A stretch of DNA of 64,000 nucleotides from Ahrensia sp. (GTDB lineage: Bacteria > Pseudomonadota > Alphaproteobacteria > Rhizobiales > Rhizobiaceae): NCBI GenBank assembly GCA_002698425.1, contig NZXU01000033.1, positions 1-64,000 of the forward strand. The letters run 5' to 3'. The notes under the pieces are model-generated. The model worked only from the letters and a program-made list of their open reading frames with translations, did not search any database and had not been told where the DNA came from. This document shows positions 1 to 7,565 of the stretch, one piece after another. The position numbers and the translations under genes were made by a program. Positions within the stretch are counted from its first letter, which is position 1. Each line of letters starts with the position of its first letter.

Positions 1-1
1 C

Positions 2-388
2 GGCCGCGAGGCGCTTGCACTGGCAAAGCCCGAGCTCGACGATTCGGAGGCCTGGGCCGCGCTGAAGGCCGTCTGCCTCGATGAGGTGATCGAAGACCGC
101 GGCGGCCTCGACAGCCGATTGGGCGAATCCGGCGCCGGGCTTTCCGGCGGCGAAAGCCGCAGGCTGGCGCTTGCCCGCGTAATCCTGCGCCGGCCCGCCC
201 TTCTTTTGCTGGACGAACCGACCGAGGGACTGGACCGCGCGACGGCGGAGCAGGTCCTGTCAGGCGTCCGGGACTACCTGCCCGAGGCCGCTATCCTGCT
301 CGCCTCGCACCGGACGGCCGAGCGGCAATTCGCCGACCGTATCTGCGAAATCCTGCCGCAGAAGACGCCCGCCCCACTCGCGATTTGA
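2..388 (+). CDS. cydC: CydC, thiol reductant ABC exporter subunit (C-terminal part)
   Basis: Only the last 128 codons are in the window; the reading frame is open at the left edge. The part seen is the end of an ABC ATPase domain: the signature SGGESRRLALARV, the Walker B segment LLLLDEPTEGLD and the H-loop LASHR. CydDC exports cysteine and glutathione to the periplasm and is needed to assemble cytochrome bd, whose genes follow directly. The position just upstream of cydA decides CydC over other ABC exporters. The stop codon lies inside an FNR-type box that probably serves cydA. Confidence 0.85.
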   Translation, partial: GREALALAKPELDDSEAWAALKAVCLDEVIEDRGGLDSRLGESGAGLSGGESRRLALARVILRRPALLLLDEPTEGLDRATAEQVLSGVRDYLPEAAILLASHRTAERQFADRICEILPQKTPAPLAI

Positions 389-398
389 TTTGCATCAA
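385..398 (+). promoter_or_regulatory. FNR/FixK-type box upstream of cydA
   Basis: The sequence TTGAT-TTGC-ATCAA is a perfect match to the FNR/Anr/FixK consensus TTGAT-N4-ATCAA. It overlaps the cydC stop codon and lies about 80 bases before the cydA start. It probably raises cydAB expression at low oxygen. The match is seen in the sequence; the regulator is inferred. Confidence 0.75.
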
Positions 399-433
399 TG
401 CCGCGCGGCCAGCCAATTGCGATGAGGGTGACA

Positions 434-460
434 TAAACATGCAAACGAAATGCATGTTTA
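434..460 (+). promoter_or_regulatory. NsrR-like (Rrf2-type) inverted repeat before cydA
   Basis: A perfect 10-base inverted repeat, TAAACATGCA / TGCATGTTTA, is separated by 7 bases and centred on G447. Read as an 11-1-11 dyad, 436-458 has halves AACATGCAAAC and AAATGCATGTT. This resembles the NsrR nitric-oxide repressor consensus (AAgATGCAttT-N-AaaTGCATcTT). It ends about 20 bases before the cydA start, where a repressor would act. Cytochrome bd tolerates nitric oxide, so NO-responsive control would make sense. Confidence 0.5.
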
Positions 461-479
461 ATTGAGAAAGGACCGAAAG

Positions 480-2090
480 ATGGAGCTCGATGTCGTTGAG
501 CTGTCTCGCCTGCAATTTGCGATGACGGCCATGTACCATTTCCTCTTCGTCCCGCTCACGCTTGGCCTCTCGATCATCGTCGCTATCATGGAGACGGTCT
601 ACGTCATGACCGACCGTCCCATCTGGCGGCAGATGACGAAATTCTGGGGCACGCTGTTCGGGATCAACTTCGTTCTCGGTGTCGCCACCGGGATCACCAT
701 GGAATTCCAGTTCGGCATGAACTGGAGCTATTACAGCCATTATGTCGGCGACATTTTCGGCGCGCCGCTGGCGATCGAGGGCCTGATGGCCTTCTTCCTC
801 GAGGCGACATTCGTCGGCCTGTTCTTCTTCGGATGGGACAAGCTCTCGAAGGTGGCGCACATGACCGTCGCCTGGCTGGTGGCCATCGGCTCCAACTTCT
901 CCGCATTGTGGATCCTCATCGCCAATGGCTGGATGCAAAACCCGGTCGGCGCCGAGTTCAATCCCATGACCATGCGCATGGAGATGACGTCCTTCTACGA
1001 GGTGATGTTCAACACCGTCGCGCAGGCGAAGTTCGTGCACACGGTTTCCGCCGGCTATGTGACGGCGGCGGTCTTCGTGCTCGGAGTTTCGGCCTGGTAT
1101 CTCCTGAAGGGGCGGCACACCGAACTGGCCCGCCGGTCGATCGCCGTGGCGGCGAGTTTCGGCCTCATGTCGGCGCTGTCGGTCGTCGTTCTCGGCGACG
1201 AGTCCGGCTACACGACCACGCATGACCAGAAGATGAAGCTCGCCGCGATCGAGGGCATGTGGGAAACCGAGCCCGCGCCGGCCTCCTTCACCCTGATCGG
1301 GTTTCCCGACCAGGAAGCGCGCGAGACCAAGTATGCGATCCATATCCCCTGGGCTATGGGCCTGATCGGCACGCGTTCGCTCGATACGGTCATTCCGGGC
1401 ATCGCCGAACTCGTCGAGCGGTCGGAGGAGCGCATCCGTTCCGGCATGATCGCCTATGACGCCCTGATGACGATCCGCGCCGACCGCGGCGAGGTCGCGC
1501 AGGACGTCAGCGACCGGTTCGAGGCGCACAGCAAGGATCTCGGTTATGCGCTGCTGCTGAAGCGCTATGTCGACGATCCGCGGGAGGCGACGGACGAGCA
1601 GATCGCACAGGCTGCCGACGACACCATTCCGACCGTCTGGCCGCTGTTCTGGGCCTTCCGCATCATGGTCGGCCTCGGCTTCTCCTTCATCGCGGTGATG
1701 GCCTATTTCTTCTACATGGCCTCGTTCAGGCGCATGCAGTTCCCACGCTGGTCGCTTTATTTCGGCGTGGCGATCATTCCCACGCCGTGGATCGCGGCCG
1801 AGCTGGGCTGGTTCGTCGCCGAGTTCGGGCGCCAGCCCTGGACCGTCGACGGCGTGTTGCCGACGGCGCTCTCTGTCTCGCATCTGAGCGTCGGGGATCT
1901 GCTGATCACGCTGGCGGGCTTCGTCACCTTCTACTCGGTGCTGTTCATCGTCGAGATGGGGCTGATGCTCAAATACATCCGCAAGGGGCCTTTCCAGGAC
2001 GTCGAGGAAACCGACCGGTGGATGGCCCGCCACGAACATCGTCTGCGCACCCATGACGGCAACGTGCCGGGTGCGGTGCCAGCGGAGTAA
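480..2090 (+). CDS. cydA: Cytochrome bd ubiquinol oxidase subunit I
   Basis: This 536-residue polytopic inner-membrane protein carries haems b558, b595 and d and oxidises ubiquinol to reduce oxygen to water. The N-terminus MELDVVELSRLQFAMTAMYH is typical of CydA and includes the conserved membrane histidine. The GRQPWTVDG stretch late in the protein is the other family hallmark. The start at 480 is preferred over an in-frame codon at 462 because AAAGGAC lies just upstream and the family begins with MELD. cydB follows after 5 bases. Confidence 0.96.
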   Translation: MELDVVELSRLQFAMTAMYHFLFVPLTLGLSIIVAIMETVYVMTDRPIWRQMTKFWGTLFGINFVLGVATGITMEFQFGMNWSYYSHYVGDIFGAPLAIEGLMAFFLEATFVGLFFFGWDKLSKVAHMTVAWLVAIGSNFSALWILIANGWMQNPVGAEFNPMTMRMEMTSFYEVMFNTVAQAKFVHTVSAGYVTAAVFVLGVSAWYLLKGRHTELARRSIAVAASFGLMSALSVVVLGDESGYTTTHDQKMKLAAIEGMWETEPAPASFTLIGFPDQEARETKYAIHIPWAMGLIGTRSLDTVIPGIAELVERSEERIRSGMIAYDALMTIRADRGEVAQDVSDRFEAHSKDLGYALLLKRYVDDPREATDEQIAQAADDTIPTVWPLFWAFRIMVGLGFSFIAVMAYFFYMASFRRMQFPRWSLYFGVAIIPTPWIAAELGWFVAEFGRQPWTVDGVLPTALSVSHLSVGDLLITLAGFVTFYSVLFIVEMGLMLKYIRKGPFQDVEETDRWMARHEHRLRTHDGNVPGAVPAE

Positions 2091-2095
2091 GACCC

Positions 2096-3259
2096 ATGAT
2101 TTTGCATGATCTCATCAGCTTCGAACTTCTGCGCGTCATCTGGTGGCTGCTGCTCGGCGTCCTGCTGATCGGCTTCGCGCTGACCGACGGTTTCGACATG
2201 GGCGTCGGCGCGCTGCTGCCCTTCGTCGCCAAGACCGACAATGAACGCCGGGTCGTCATCAACACGGTCGGGCCGGTCTGGGAAGGCAACCAGGTCTGGT
2301 TCATCCTGGGCGGCGGCGCCATCTTCGCCGCCTGGCCGCCGCTCTATGCGGTCTCCTTCTCCGGCTTCTACCTGGCGATGTTCGCCGTGCTCGCGGCGCT
2401 CATCCTGCGGCCGGTCGGCTTCAAGTACCGCTCCAAGCGCGAAAGCGCCGCTTGGCGGTCCGGCTGGGACTGGGCGCTTTTCGTCGGCGGTGCGGTGCCG
2501 GCGCTGATCTTCGGCGTTGCGGTCGGCAATGTCCTGCAGGGCGTGCCGTTCCACCTCACCGAGGACCTGATGCCGATATATGACGGGACCTTCTACTGGA
2601 AGTTCCTCGCCCTGCTGAACCCGTTTGCGATCCTGGCCGGCCTGGTTTCCTTCGGCATGCTGCTGATGCATGGCGCTTCGTGGCTGACCGTGAAGACCGA
2701 AGGCGCGATCGCCGCACGCGCGCGCTCCATCGGCACGATCATGGGGCTGATCGCCATGGCCGGTTTCGCGCTGGCGGGAATCTGGCTGGCCTTCGGCGTC
2801 GACGGCTATGCGATCGTCGGCGCGGTCGTTGCCGACGGACCGTCCAATCCGCTGCATTCCGAGGTTTCCAGAGGAAGCAGCTGGCTGGCCGCCTATGGCG
2901 TCCGTCCATGGATCGCGATCGCTCCGGCGCTCGGTTTCCTCGGCATGGCGATGGCGATACGCGGCCTGCGCAGCGGCGGCGAGGTGTCGACGCTGCTGTG
3001 GTCGAAACTCGGCATCTTCGGCGTCATCTCGACGGTCGGGCTGACCATGTTCCCCTTCATCCTTCCGTCATCGGTCGATCCGAAATCGTCGCTGACGGTC
3101 TGGGACGCCTCGTCGTCGCATCTGACGCTCTTCGTCATGCTGGTCGCCACGGTCATCTTCATGCCGCTCATCCTTCTCTACACCGCCTGGGTCTACAAGG
3201 TGCTGTGGGGCAAGGTGACCGAGGATGACGTGACCTCCAACAGCGACAGCGTCTACTGA
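2096..3259 (+). CDS. cydB: Cytochrome bd ubiquinol oxidase subunit II
   Basis: This 387-residue membrane protein is the structural partner of CydA in the bd oxidase. The start region (FELLRVIWWLLLGVLLIGFALTDGFDMG in outline) is characteristic of CydB, and FDMGVGALLPF and VWEGNQVWFI are conserved family segments. It starts 5 bases after cydA and is followed 15 bases later by cydX, so the three form one transcription unit. The length is normal for the family. Confidence 0.96.
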   Translation: MILHDLISFELLRVIWWLLLGVLLIGFALTDGFDMGVGALLPFVAKTDNERRVVINTVGPVWEGNQVWFILGGGAIFAAWPPLYAVSFSGFYLAMFAVLAALILRPVGFKYRSKRESAAWRSGWDWALFVGGAVPALIFGVAVGNVLQGVPFHLTEDLMPIYDGTFYWKFLALLNPFAILAGLVSFGMLLMHGASWLTVKTEGAIAARARSIGTIMGLIAMAGFALAGIWLAFGVDGYAIVGAVVADGPSNPLHSEVSRGSSWLAAYGVRPWIAIAPALGFLGMAMAIRGLRSGGEVSTLLWSKLGIFGVISTVGLTMFPFILPSSVDPKSSLTVWDASSSHLTLFVMLVATVIFMPLILLYTAWVYKVLWGKVTEDDVTSNSDSVY

Positions 3260-3274
3260 GAAAGGATTGATTCC

Positions 3275-3397
3275 ATGTGGTATTTTGCCTGGCTTCTCGG
3301 CCTGCCCGTCGCGGCCCTTTTCGCAGTCGTCAACGCGATGTGGCTGGAAATGCAGCAGGACCGCCTGCTGACCGAGGACGATCCGGACGCCAAGTAG
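3275..3397 (+). CDS. cydX: CydX, small cytochrome bd subunit
   Basis: This 40-residue single-span membrane peptide begins MWYFAWLLGLPVAALFAVV and ends with a charged tail. The MWYFAW start, the size and the place right behind cydB identify CydX, which stabilises the haems of cytochrome bd. An AGAAAGGA ribosome site overlaps the cydB stop region. It is too short for routine gene callers and is easily missed. Confidence 0.92.
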   Translation: MWYFAWLLGLPVAALFAVVNAMWLEMQQDRLLTEDDPDAK

Positions 3398-3414
3398 GCG
3401 GACGGCTTCAAAAG

Positions 3415-3451
3415 ACCGGGGCGCCTTCTCGGGAAGGCGCCCCGGTTTTTT
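3415..3451 (+). terminator. Rho-independent terminator of cydABX
   Basis: A perfect 14-base stem (ACCGGGGCGCCTTC at 3415-3428 with GAAGGCGCCCCGGT at 3433-3446) has a 4-base loop and is followed by a run of T. It lies 17 bases after the cydX stop. Confidence 0.93.
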
Positions 3452-3579
3452 ATTGCGCATCTTGGATGCGTCTTTATGCCCCATCCTCGGTCCCGAACAA
3501 TATATCTAATAACATGAATATAAACGCACGCCGATAAATGGCGTGACCGACTACGCACCATGAAGGGAGGCATTTTCGC

Positions 3580-4878
3580 ATGCTGGCCAATCGAAGACAG
3601 TTTTTGGGCCTTTCGGCCGCCGGCGCCGCAACGGCATTCACCGGCGCGCCCGCCCGCGCCGAAAAGACGAAAAGCAATGCGCGCATCGTCATCGTCGGAG
3701 CCGGCGCGGCGGGCACCGCGGCGGCCAACCGCCTTGCCGATCGCCTCGACGGCGCGAAGATCACCATCGTCGACGCGCGCAAGCAGCATCTATACCAACC
3801 CGGCTTCACCCTGATCGCCGCCGGGCTCAAGCCTGCCGGCTACTCGGTTTCGGCAACGTCGGACTGGTTGTCGCGGGATGTCGACTGGATTGAGGAAGCC
3901 GCAGCCGAGATCGATCCGGTGGGCAGGAAGGTCGTCACGACAAGCGGCAAGGCGGTCGAGTACGACTTCCTGATCGTCGCGGCCGGCATCAAGCTCGACT
4001 TCGACGCCATCGAGGGCATGTCGCTCGACCTGATCGGCAAGAACGGCTTCGGTTCGGTCTATGCGGGGCCGGATTACGCGGCGAAGACCTGGGCGGAGAT
4101 GGATCGCTTCACCGAAACCGGCGGCGTCGGTCTGTTCACGCGGCCGGGCACCGAGATGAAATGCGCCGGCGCACCGCTGAAATACACCTTCCTGACGGAT
4201 GATTACGCGCGCAAGAAAGGCACGCGCGGCAAGACCGAGATCGTCTACGCCGCGAACAACAAAACGCTGTTCGGCGTGCCGATCGTCAACGAGAAGGTGC
4301 GCATGCTGTTCGAGGATCGCGGTTTTGAGACCGTCCACGACCATGTCATGAAGGCGATCGATCCCGGCAAGAAAATCGCCACTTTCGCCACTCCGGAAGG
4401 CGACAAGGAGATCGGGTTCGATTTCACCAATATCATCCCGCCGATGCGGGCGCCGGACGTGATCCGCAACAGCCCGCTTCCATGGGCGGACAAGTGGACC
4501 GACCAGGGCTGGGTCGAGGTGGATCAATACACGATGCGTCACGGCCGTTTCCCGGACGTCTTCGCAGTCGGCGACGCCGCCGGTGTCCCGAAGGGCAAGA
4601 CCGCGGCCAGCGTGAAATGGCAGGTGCCGGTCGCCGTCGACCAACTCGTCGCGCAGATCGAGGGCAGGGAGTCGACCGAGACCTATAATGGTTACACCTC
4701 GTGCCCGCTGATCACCCAGGTCGGCAAGGCGATGCTGATCGAGTTCGACTACAAGAACAATCTGACGCCATCCTTCCCCGGGATCATCGCTCCGCTCGAG
4801 GAGCTTTGGATATCCTGGCTGATGAAGGAAATCGCGCTCAAGCCGACCTACAACGCCATGCTGCGCGGCCGGGCCTAA
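3580..4878 (+). CDS. Sulfide:quinone oxidoreductase-like flavoprotein with Tat signal
   Basis: This 432-residue FAD protein has a Rossmann motif IVIVGAGAAGTAAANR near residues 36-51 and a second FAD motif VFAVGDAAG near 328-335. It has only two cysteines, Cys195 (KCAGAP) and Cys375 (SCPLI). They match the two redox cysteines that pass sulfide sulfur in SQR; the third cysteine of type I SQR is absent. SQR oxidises sulfide to persulfide or polysulfide and reduces quinone at the membrane. The N-terminus NRRQFLGLSAAGAA looks like a twin-arginine signal, unusual for SQR, which normally lacks one. A membrane protein gene follows 13 bases later, and a persulfide dioxygenase gene is nearby. Confidence 0.82.
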   Translation: MLANRRQFLGLSAAGAATAFTGAPARAEKTKSNARIVIVGAGAAGTAAANRLADRLDGAKITIVDARKQHLYQPGFTLIAAGLKPAGYSVSATSDWLSRDVDWIEEAAAEIDPVGRKVVTTSGKAVEYDFLIVAAGIKLDFDAIEGMSLDLIGKNGFGSVYAGPDYAAKTWAEMDRFTETGGVGLFTRPGTEMKCAGAPLKYTFLTDDYARKKGTRGKTEIVYAANNKTLFGVPIVNEKVRMLFEDRGFETVHDHVMKAIDPGKKIATFATPEGDKEIGFDFTNIIPPMRAPDVIRNSPLPWADKWTDQGWVEVDQYTMRHGRFPDVFAVGDAAGVPKGKTAASVKWQVPVAVDQLVAQIEGRESTETYNGYTSCPLITQVGKAMLIEFDYKNNLTPSFPGIIAPLEELWISWLMKEIALKPTYNAMLRGRA

Positions 4879-4891
4879 AGGAGACATCATC

Positions 4892-5248
4892 ATGAAAGAC
4901 GTATCCATCGGCATGTTCATCGCCGTGTTCGAGGAGATTTTCGGCGCCGGACTTTTCTGGGGTATGGTCGCGGCGGCGGCCGCGATCCTGCTGGCGTTCC
5001 TCTATCTGATCCTGCGCGACCACAAGCTGGAAAGCCGCCGCTTCCTGCGCGCGGAACTGTGGGCGCCGTTCGGCGCGCTGGCGGCGATCCTGTTCGTGCA
5101 GTTCTGGACGAATTCCGGTTTCACCGACATTGGCGGGCCAATCGATGTCATCGTGCTGATCATGATCGGATTGGCGGGCGCGGTCGGCCTGACTATTCTC
5201 GCCTATGTGATCCCGGGCCTGCTGACCGGGAGGCGGAAGAGCGCCTGA
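4892..5248 (+). CDS. Small membrane protein, DUF5368-like
   Basis: This 118-residue protein has about three hydrophobic segments (roughly residues 17-41, 56-76 and 83-110) and a conserved-looking DIGGPIDVIVL motif. I match it from memory to the DUF5368 family, which I associate with SQR genes in alphaproteobacteria; that assignment is tentative. It begins 13 bases after the SQR-like gene behind AAAGGAGA, so the two are probably cotranscribed. It may anchor or take electrons from the flavoprotein. No biochemical function is established by what I see. Confidence 0.7.
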   Translation: MKDVSIGMFIAVFEEIFGAGLFWGMVAAAAAILLAFLYLILRDHKLESRRFLRAELWAPFGALAAILFVQFWTNSGFTDIGGPIDVIVLIMIGLAGAVGLTILAYVIPGLLTGRRKSA

Positions 5249-5270
5249 CGCCTCTTCGCGGAAGACATGA

Positions 5271-5305
5271 AAAAGCCCCGGGAAGATGTTCCCGGGGCTT
5301 TTTTG
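5271..5305. terminator. Bidirectional terminator between the SQR operon and bfr
   Basis: A perfect 14-base stem, AAAAGCCCCGGGAA at 5271-5284 with TTCCCGGGGCTTTT at 5289-5302, has a GATG loop. A-rich and T-rich flanks let it work for both converging units. Confidence 0.9.
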
Positions 5306-5325
5306 TTGCCGAGGCAGACAGGCGC

Positions 5326-5814
5326 TCAGCCTTCCTCATGTTCGCCGGGCGCGGAAATGTGCTTGGCGATATAGGCCGGTTCGCCCATGCGGCCGATCAG
5401 GTCGAGCTGCAGCTCAAGCCAGGACATGTGGCCTTCCTCGTCGAGGACGATCTTCTCGAAGAGGACACGAGAACCGATGTCGCCCGCTTCGGCCGCCTGT
5501 TTGGCCGCCTTCGTGTAGAACTCGATCGCTTCCTTCTCGTCGGCCAGATCGGTCTCGAACATGTCGGCGAGGGACTGGGCGCGTGCCGGTGGCTTGTCGA
5601 AACGCAGTTCGGGATCGCCCTTCAGGAACATGATGCGTTCGATATAGGCGTCTGAATGGCCAAGTTCCTCGGTCATTTCCTCGCGCATCTTGTCGGCGAG
5701 GCGATTGATGCCCCAATCGTCCAGGACATGGGCGTGAAGCTGGTATTGATGCGCGGCGCTCAACTCCATGCTCAGGGCTTTCTGCAGGTTCTTCAGTGTC
5801 TCTTCATGCGCCAT
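5326..5814 (-). CDS. Bacterioferritin-family protein lacking the haem-ligand methionine
   Basis: This 162-residue four-helix ferritin-like protein oxidises and stores iron. The dinuclear iron site is intact: Glu17, Glu50 and His53 in the first half and a DEEGHMSWLE segment in the second. Aligned by eye with E. coli Bfr, the residue matching haem ligand Met52 is Leu51, so inter-subunit haem binding in the classic way is unlikely. It may be a haem-free member or one partner of a mixed shell. An AAGGAGAAAG site precedes the start. It sits alone on the minus strand, beside oxidative-stress genes. Confidence 0.85.
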   Translation of the reverse strand: MAHEETLKNLQKALSMELSAAHQYQLHAHVLDDWGINRLADKMREEMTEELGHSDAYIERIMFLKGDPELRFDKPPARAQSLADMFETDLADEKEAIEFYTKAAKQAAEAGDIGSRVLFEKIVLDEEGHMSWLELQLDLIGRMGEPAYIAKHISAPGEHEEG

Positions 5815-5860
5815 GACGGCTTTCTCCTTAACGTTGAGTGGGGGTGGCCGCGAAACAGTT

Positions 5861-6730
5861 CTAGTTGAACGTGTTGAGCGGGATTTTCAAATAGGCGGTT
5901 CCATTTTCCTCGGCTTCGGGAAGCCGTCCGCCGCGGATGTTGACCTGCAATGCGGAGAGCATCAGCTTGGGCAATGGAAGCGTCGCGTCACGCTTGTCGC
6001 GCAGGGCGATATAGTCGCTCTCCGGCGTTGCGCCCTTCAGGTGGATGTTGCCGGTCTTGTGGTCGGCGACAGTTGCCTCGCATCGCTCTTCGCGGCCGTC
6101 CGGCGGGTAGTCGTGCCCGACGAACAGACGCGTTTCGTCGGGCAGCGACAGGATCGCCTGGAGGCTGCGGTAGAGTTCGCGCGAACTGCCGCCCGGAAAG
6201 TCGGCCCGGCTGGTGCCGCTGTCCGGCATCATCAGCGTGTCATGGACGAAGGCGGCATCGCCGGCGACATAGGTGATCGACGCCATGGTGTGACCGGGCG
6301 AGAACATCACCCGCACGGGTATCTTGCCGACCGCAAATTCCTCGCCGTCCACGAAGAGCCGGTCCCACTGGCTGCCGTCGGTCGGGAAGTCGCCGGGCAG
6401 ATTGTAGATGTCTTTCCAGAGCTTCTGGACCTTGACGACATGCTCGCCGATCGCCGTGGGCGCGCCGAGCTTTTCCTTCAGATAGGGCGCGGCGGAGAAA
6501 TGGTCGGCGTGCGGATGGGTGTCGAGGATCCAGACGATCTCGATGCCGGTTTCATCGACATAGCGCAGGATTGCGTCGGCGTTTTTCGTCGAGGTCGATG
6601 CGGAAAGCGGGTCATAGTCGAGCAGCGGATCGACGATGGCGCCCTGCATCGTATCGGGATCATGGAAGACATATTGCCAGCTGCCAGTCGGTTCGTCCCA
6701 GAATCCCCTCACGGTTGGTGAAACGGTCAT
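5861..6730 (-). CDS. MBL-fold persulfide dioxygenase-type hydrolase
   Basis: This 289-residue metallo-beta-lactamase-fold protein has the metal motif THPHADH, a later GHT and a GHDY. Its ending, YLKIPLN, is typical of the Blh/ETHE1-like enzymes that oxidise glutathione persulfide to sulfite and glutathione. That would consume the product of the SQR-like enzyme. The start at 6730 is chosen because AAGGAACTGGAT precedes it; an upstream codon at 6793 lacks such a site and adds non-conserved residues. The peroxiredoxin gene lies about 80 bases upstream on the same strand. Confidence 0.85.
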   Translation of the reverse strand: MTVSPTVRGFWDEPTGSWQYVFHDPDTMQGAIVDPLLDYDPLSASTSTKNADAILRYVDETGIEIVWILDTHPHADHFSAAPYLKEKLGAPTAIGEHVVKVQKLWKDIYNLPGDFPTDGSQWDRLFVDGEEFAVGKIPVRVMFSPGHTMASITYVAGDAAFVHDTLMMPDSGTSRADFPGGSSRELYRSLQAILSLPDETRLFVGHDYPPDGREERCEATVADHKTGNIHLKGATPESDYIALRDKRDATLPLPKLMLSALQVNIRGGRLPEAEENGTAYLKIPLNTFN

Positions 6731-6808
6731 ATCCAGTTCCTTTTCTTCTTCTTGCGGGACAAACGCCCGGACCGCGATTGCGATCCGGGCCATTTTGTCG
6801 CGGGGGCC

Positions 6809-7453
6809 TCAGAGCGTCCTGGTCGAGAAGTACCAGTCCTTCGTGTCATAGCCTTCCGAGGCGCGCGCTTCCGCCGCGGCCACGGTGCCGGGCGTCGGCA
6901 CGATGACGGGATCACCGGGCTTCCAGTTTTCCGGCATCGCGCATTTGTTCGCGTCGGCGGTCTGCAACGCCTCGACGAGACGGTAAATCTCGTCGACCGA
7001 GCGGCCGGCATTCATCGGGTAGTAGACCATGGCGCGCAGCACGCCGTTCGGATCGATGATGAATGTGGCGCGCACGGCGGCCGTGTCCGATGCGCCCGGC
7101 TGGATCATGCCATAGGCGTTGGCGACCTTCATGTTCAGGTCGGCGATGATCGGAAAGCCGATCTCGACGCCGAACTTTTCCTTGATCGAGAGCACCCAGG
7201 CGATGTGCGAGTAGTGGCTGTCGATCGACAGGCCGAGCAACTCGACGCCCTTGGCGCGGAAGTCGTCCTGGCGCTTGGCGAAGGCGATGAACTCGGTCGT
7301 GCAGACCGGCGTGAAGTCCGCCGGGTGCGAGAACAGGATCAGCCACTTGCCCTTATAATCGGCGAGCGTTTTCTCGCCATCCGTGGTCAGTGCCTTGAAG
7401 TCCGGAGCCGGCTCGTTCATCCGCGGCCCCTTGATTTCGATTGTGTCGGTCAT
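6809..7453 (-). CDS. Peroxiredoxin, Prx6/1-Cys-type long form
   Basis: This 214-residue thiol peroxidase has the peroxidatic motif HPADFTPVCTTEF with Cys51 as the active cysteine. The C-terminal extension carries ANKCAMPENWKPGD, typical of the long Prx6-type proteins of bacteria and archaea. It reduces hydrogen and organic peroxides in the cytoplasm. The start at 7453 has AAGGAAACGG upstream and removes eight non-conserved residues. It diverges from the OxyR-like gene, the usual arrangement for a regulator and its target. Confidence 0.92.
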   Translation of the reverse strand: MTDTIEIKGPRMNEPAPDFKALTTDGEKTLADYKGKWLILFSHPADFTPVCTTEFIAFAKRQDDFRAKGVELLGLSIDSHYSHIAWVLSIKEKFGVEIGFPIIADLNMKVANAYGMIQPGASDTAAVRATFIIDPNGVLRAMVYYPMNAGRSVDEIYRLVEALQTADANKCAMPENWKPGDPVIVPTPGTVAAAEARASEGYDTKDWYFSTRTL

Positions 7454-7565
7454 TTGTCCGTTTCCTTCAATTTGCATTGCTTGCAGAACGGATATGGCGT
7501 GGCTTGAATAATTTTTGAAACGAATTAATTTTCTTATAGAAATCGATTTTTTGAATTATTATGCG
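7454..7565. promoter_or_regulatory. Divergent AT-rich promoter region between prx and oxyR-like genes
   Basis: This 112-base gap between divergent genes is much richer in A and T than its surroundings, especially 7508-7560. It should hold both promoters and the regulator's binding site. I see no perfect OxyR dyad; TTCTTATAGAAATCGA at about 7534 is the only suggestive element. Confidence 0.45.

Noticed and set aside
291..2054. Minus-strand open frame opposite cydA
   Set aside because: It is antisense to a clear cydA gene and rich in Arg, Asp and His, as expected of a GC shadow.
3497..3531. Operator for a sulfide-sensing ArsR repressor (BigR/SqrR) before the SQR-like gene
   Set aside because: The stretch is AT-rich with weak symmetry only, and no ArsR-type gene lies in the window.
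3580..4878. Type II NADH dehydrogenase
   Set aside because: The conserved cysteine pair Cys195/Cys375 and the neighbourhood of persulfide enzymes favour the SQR group.
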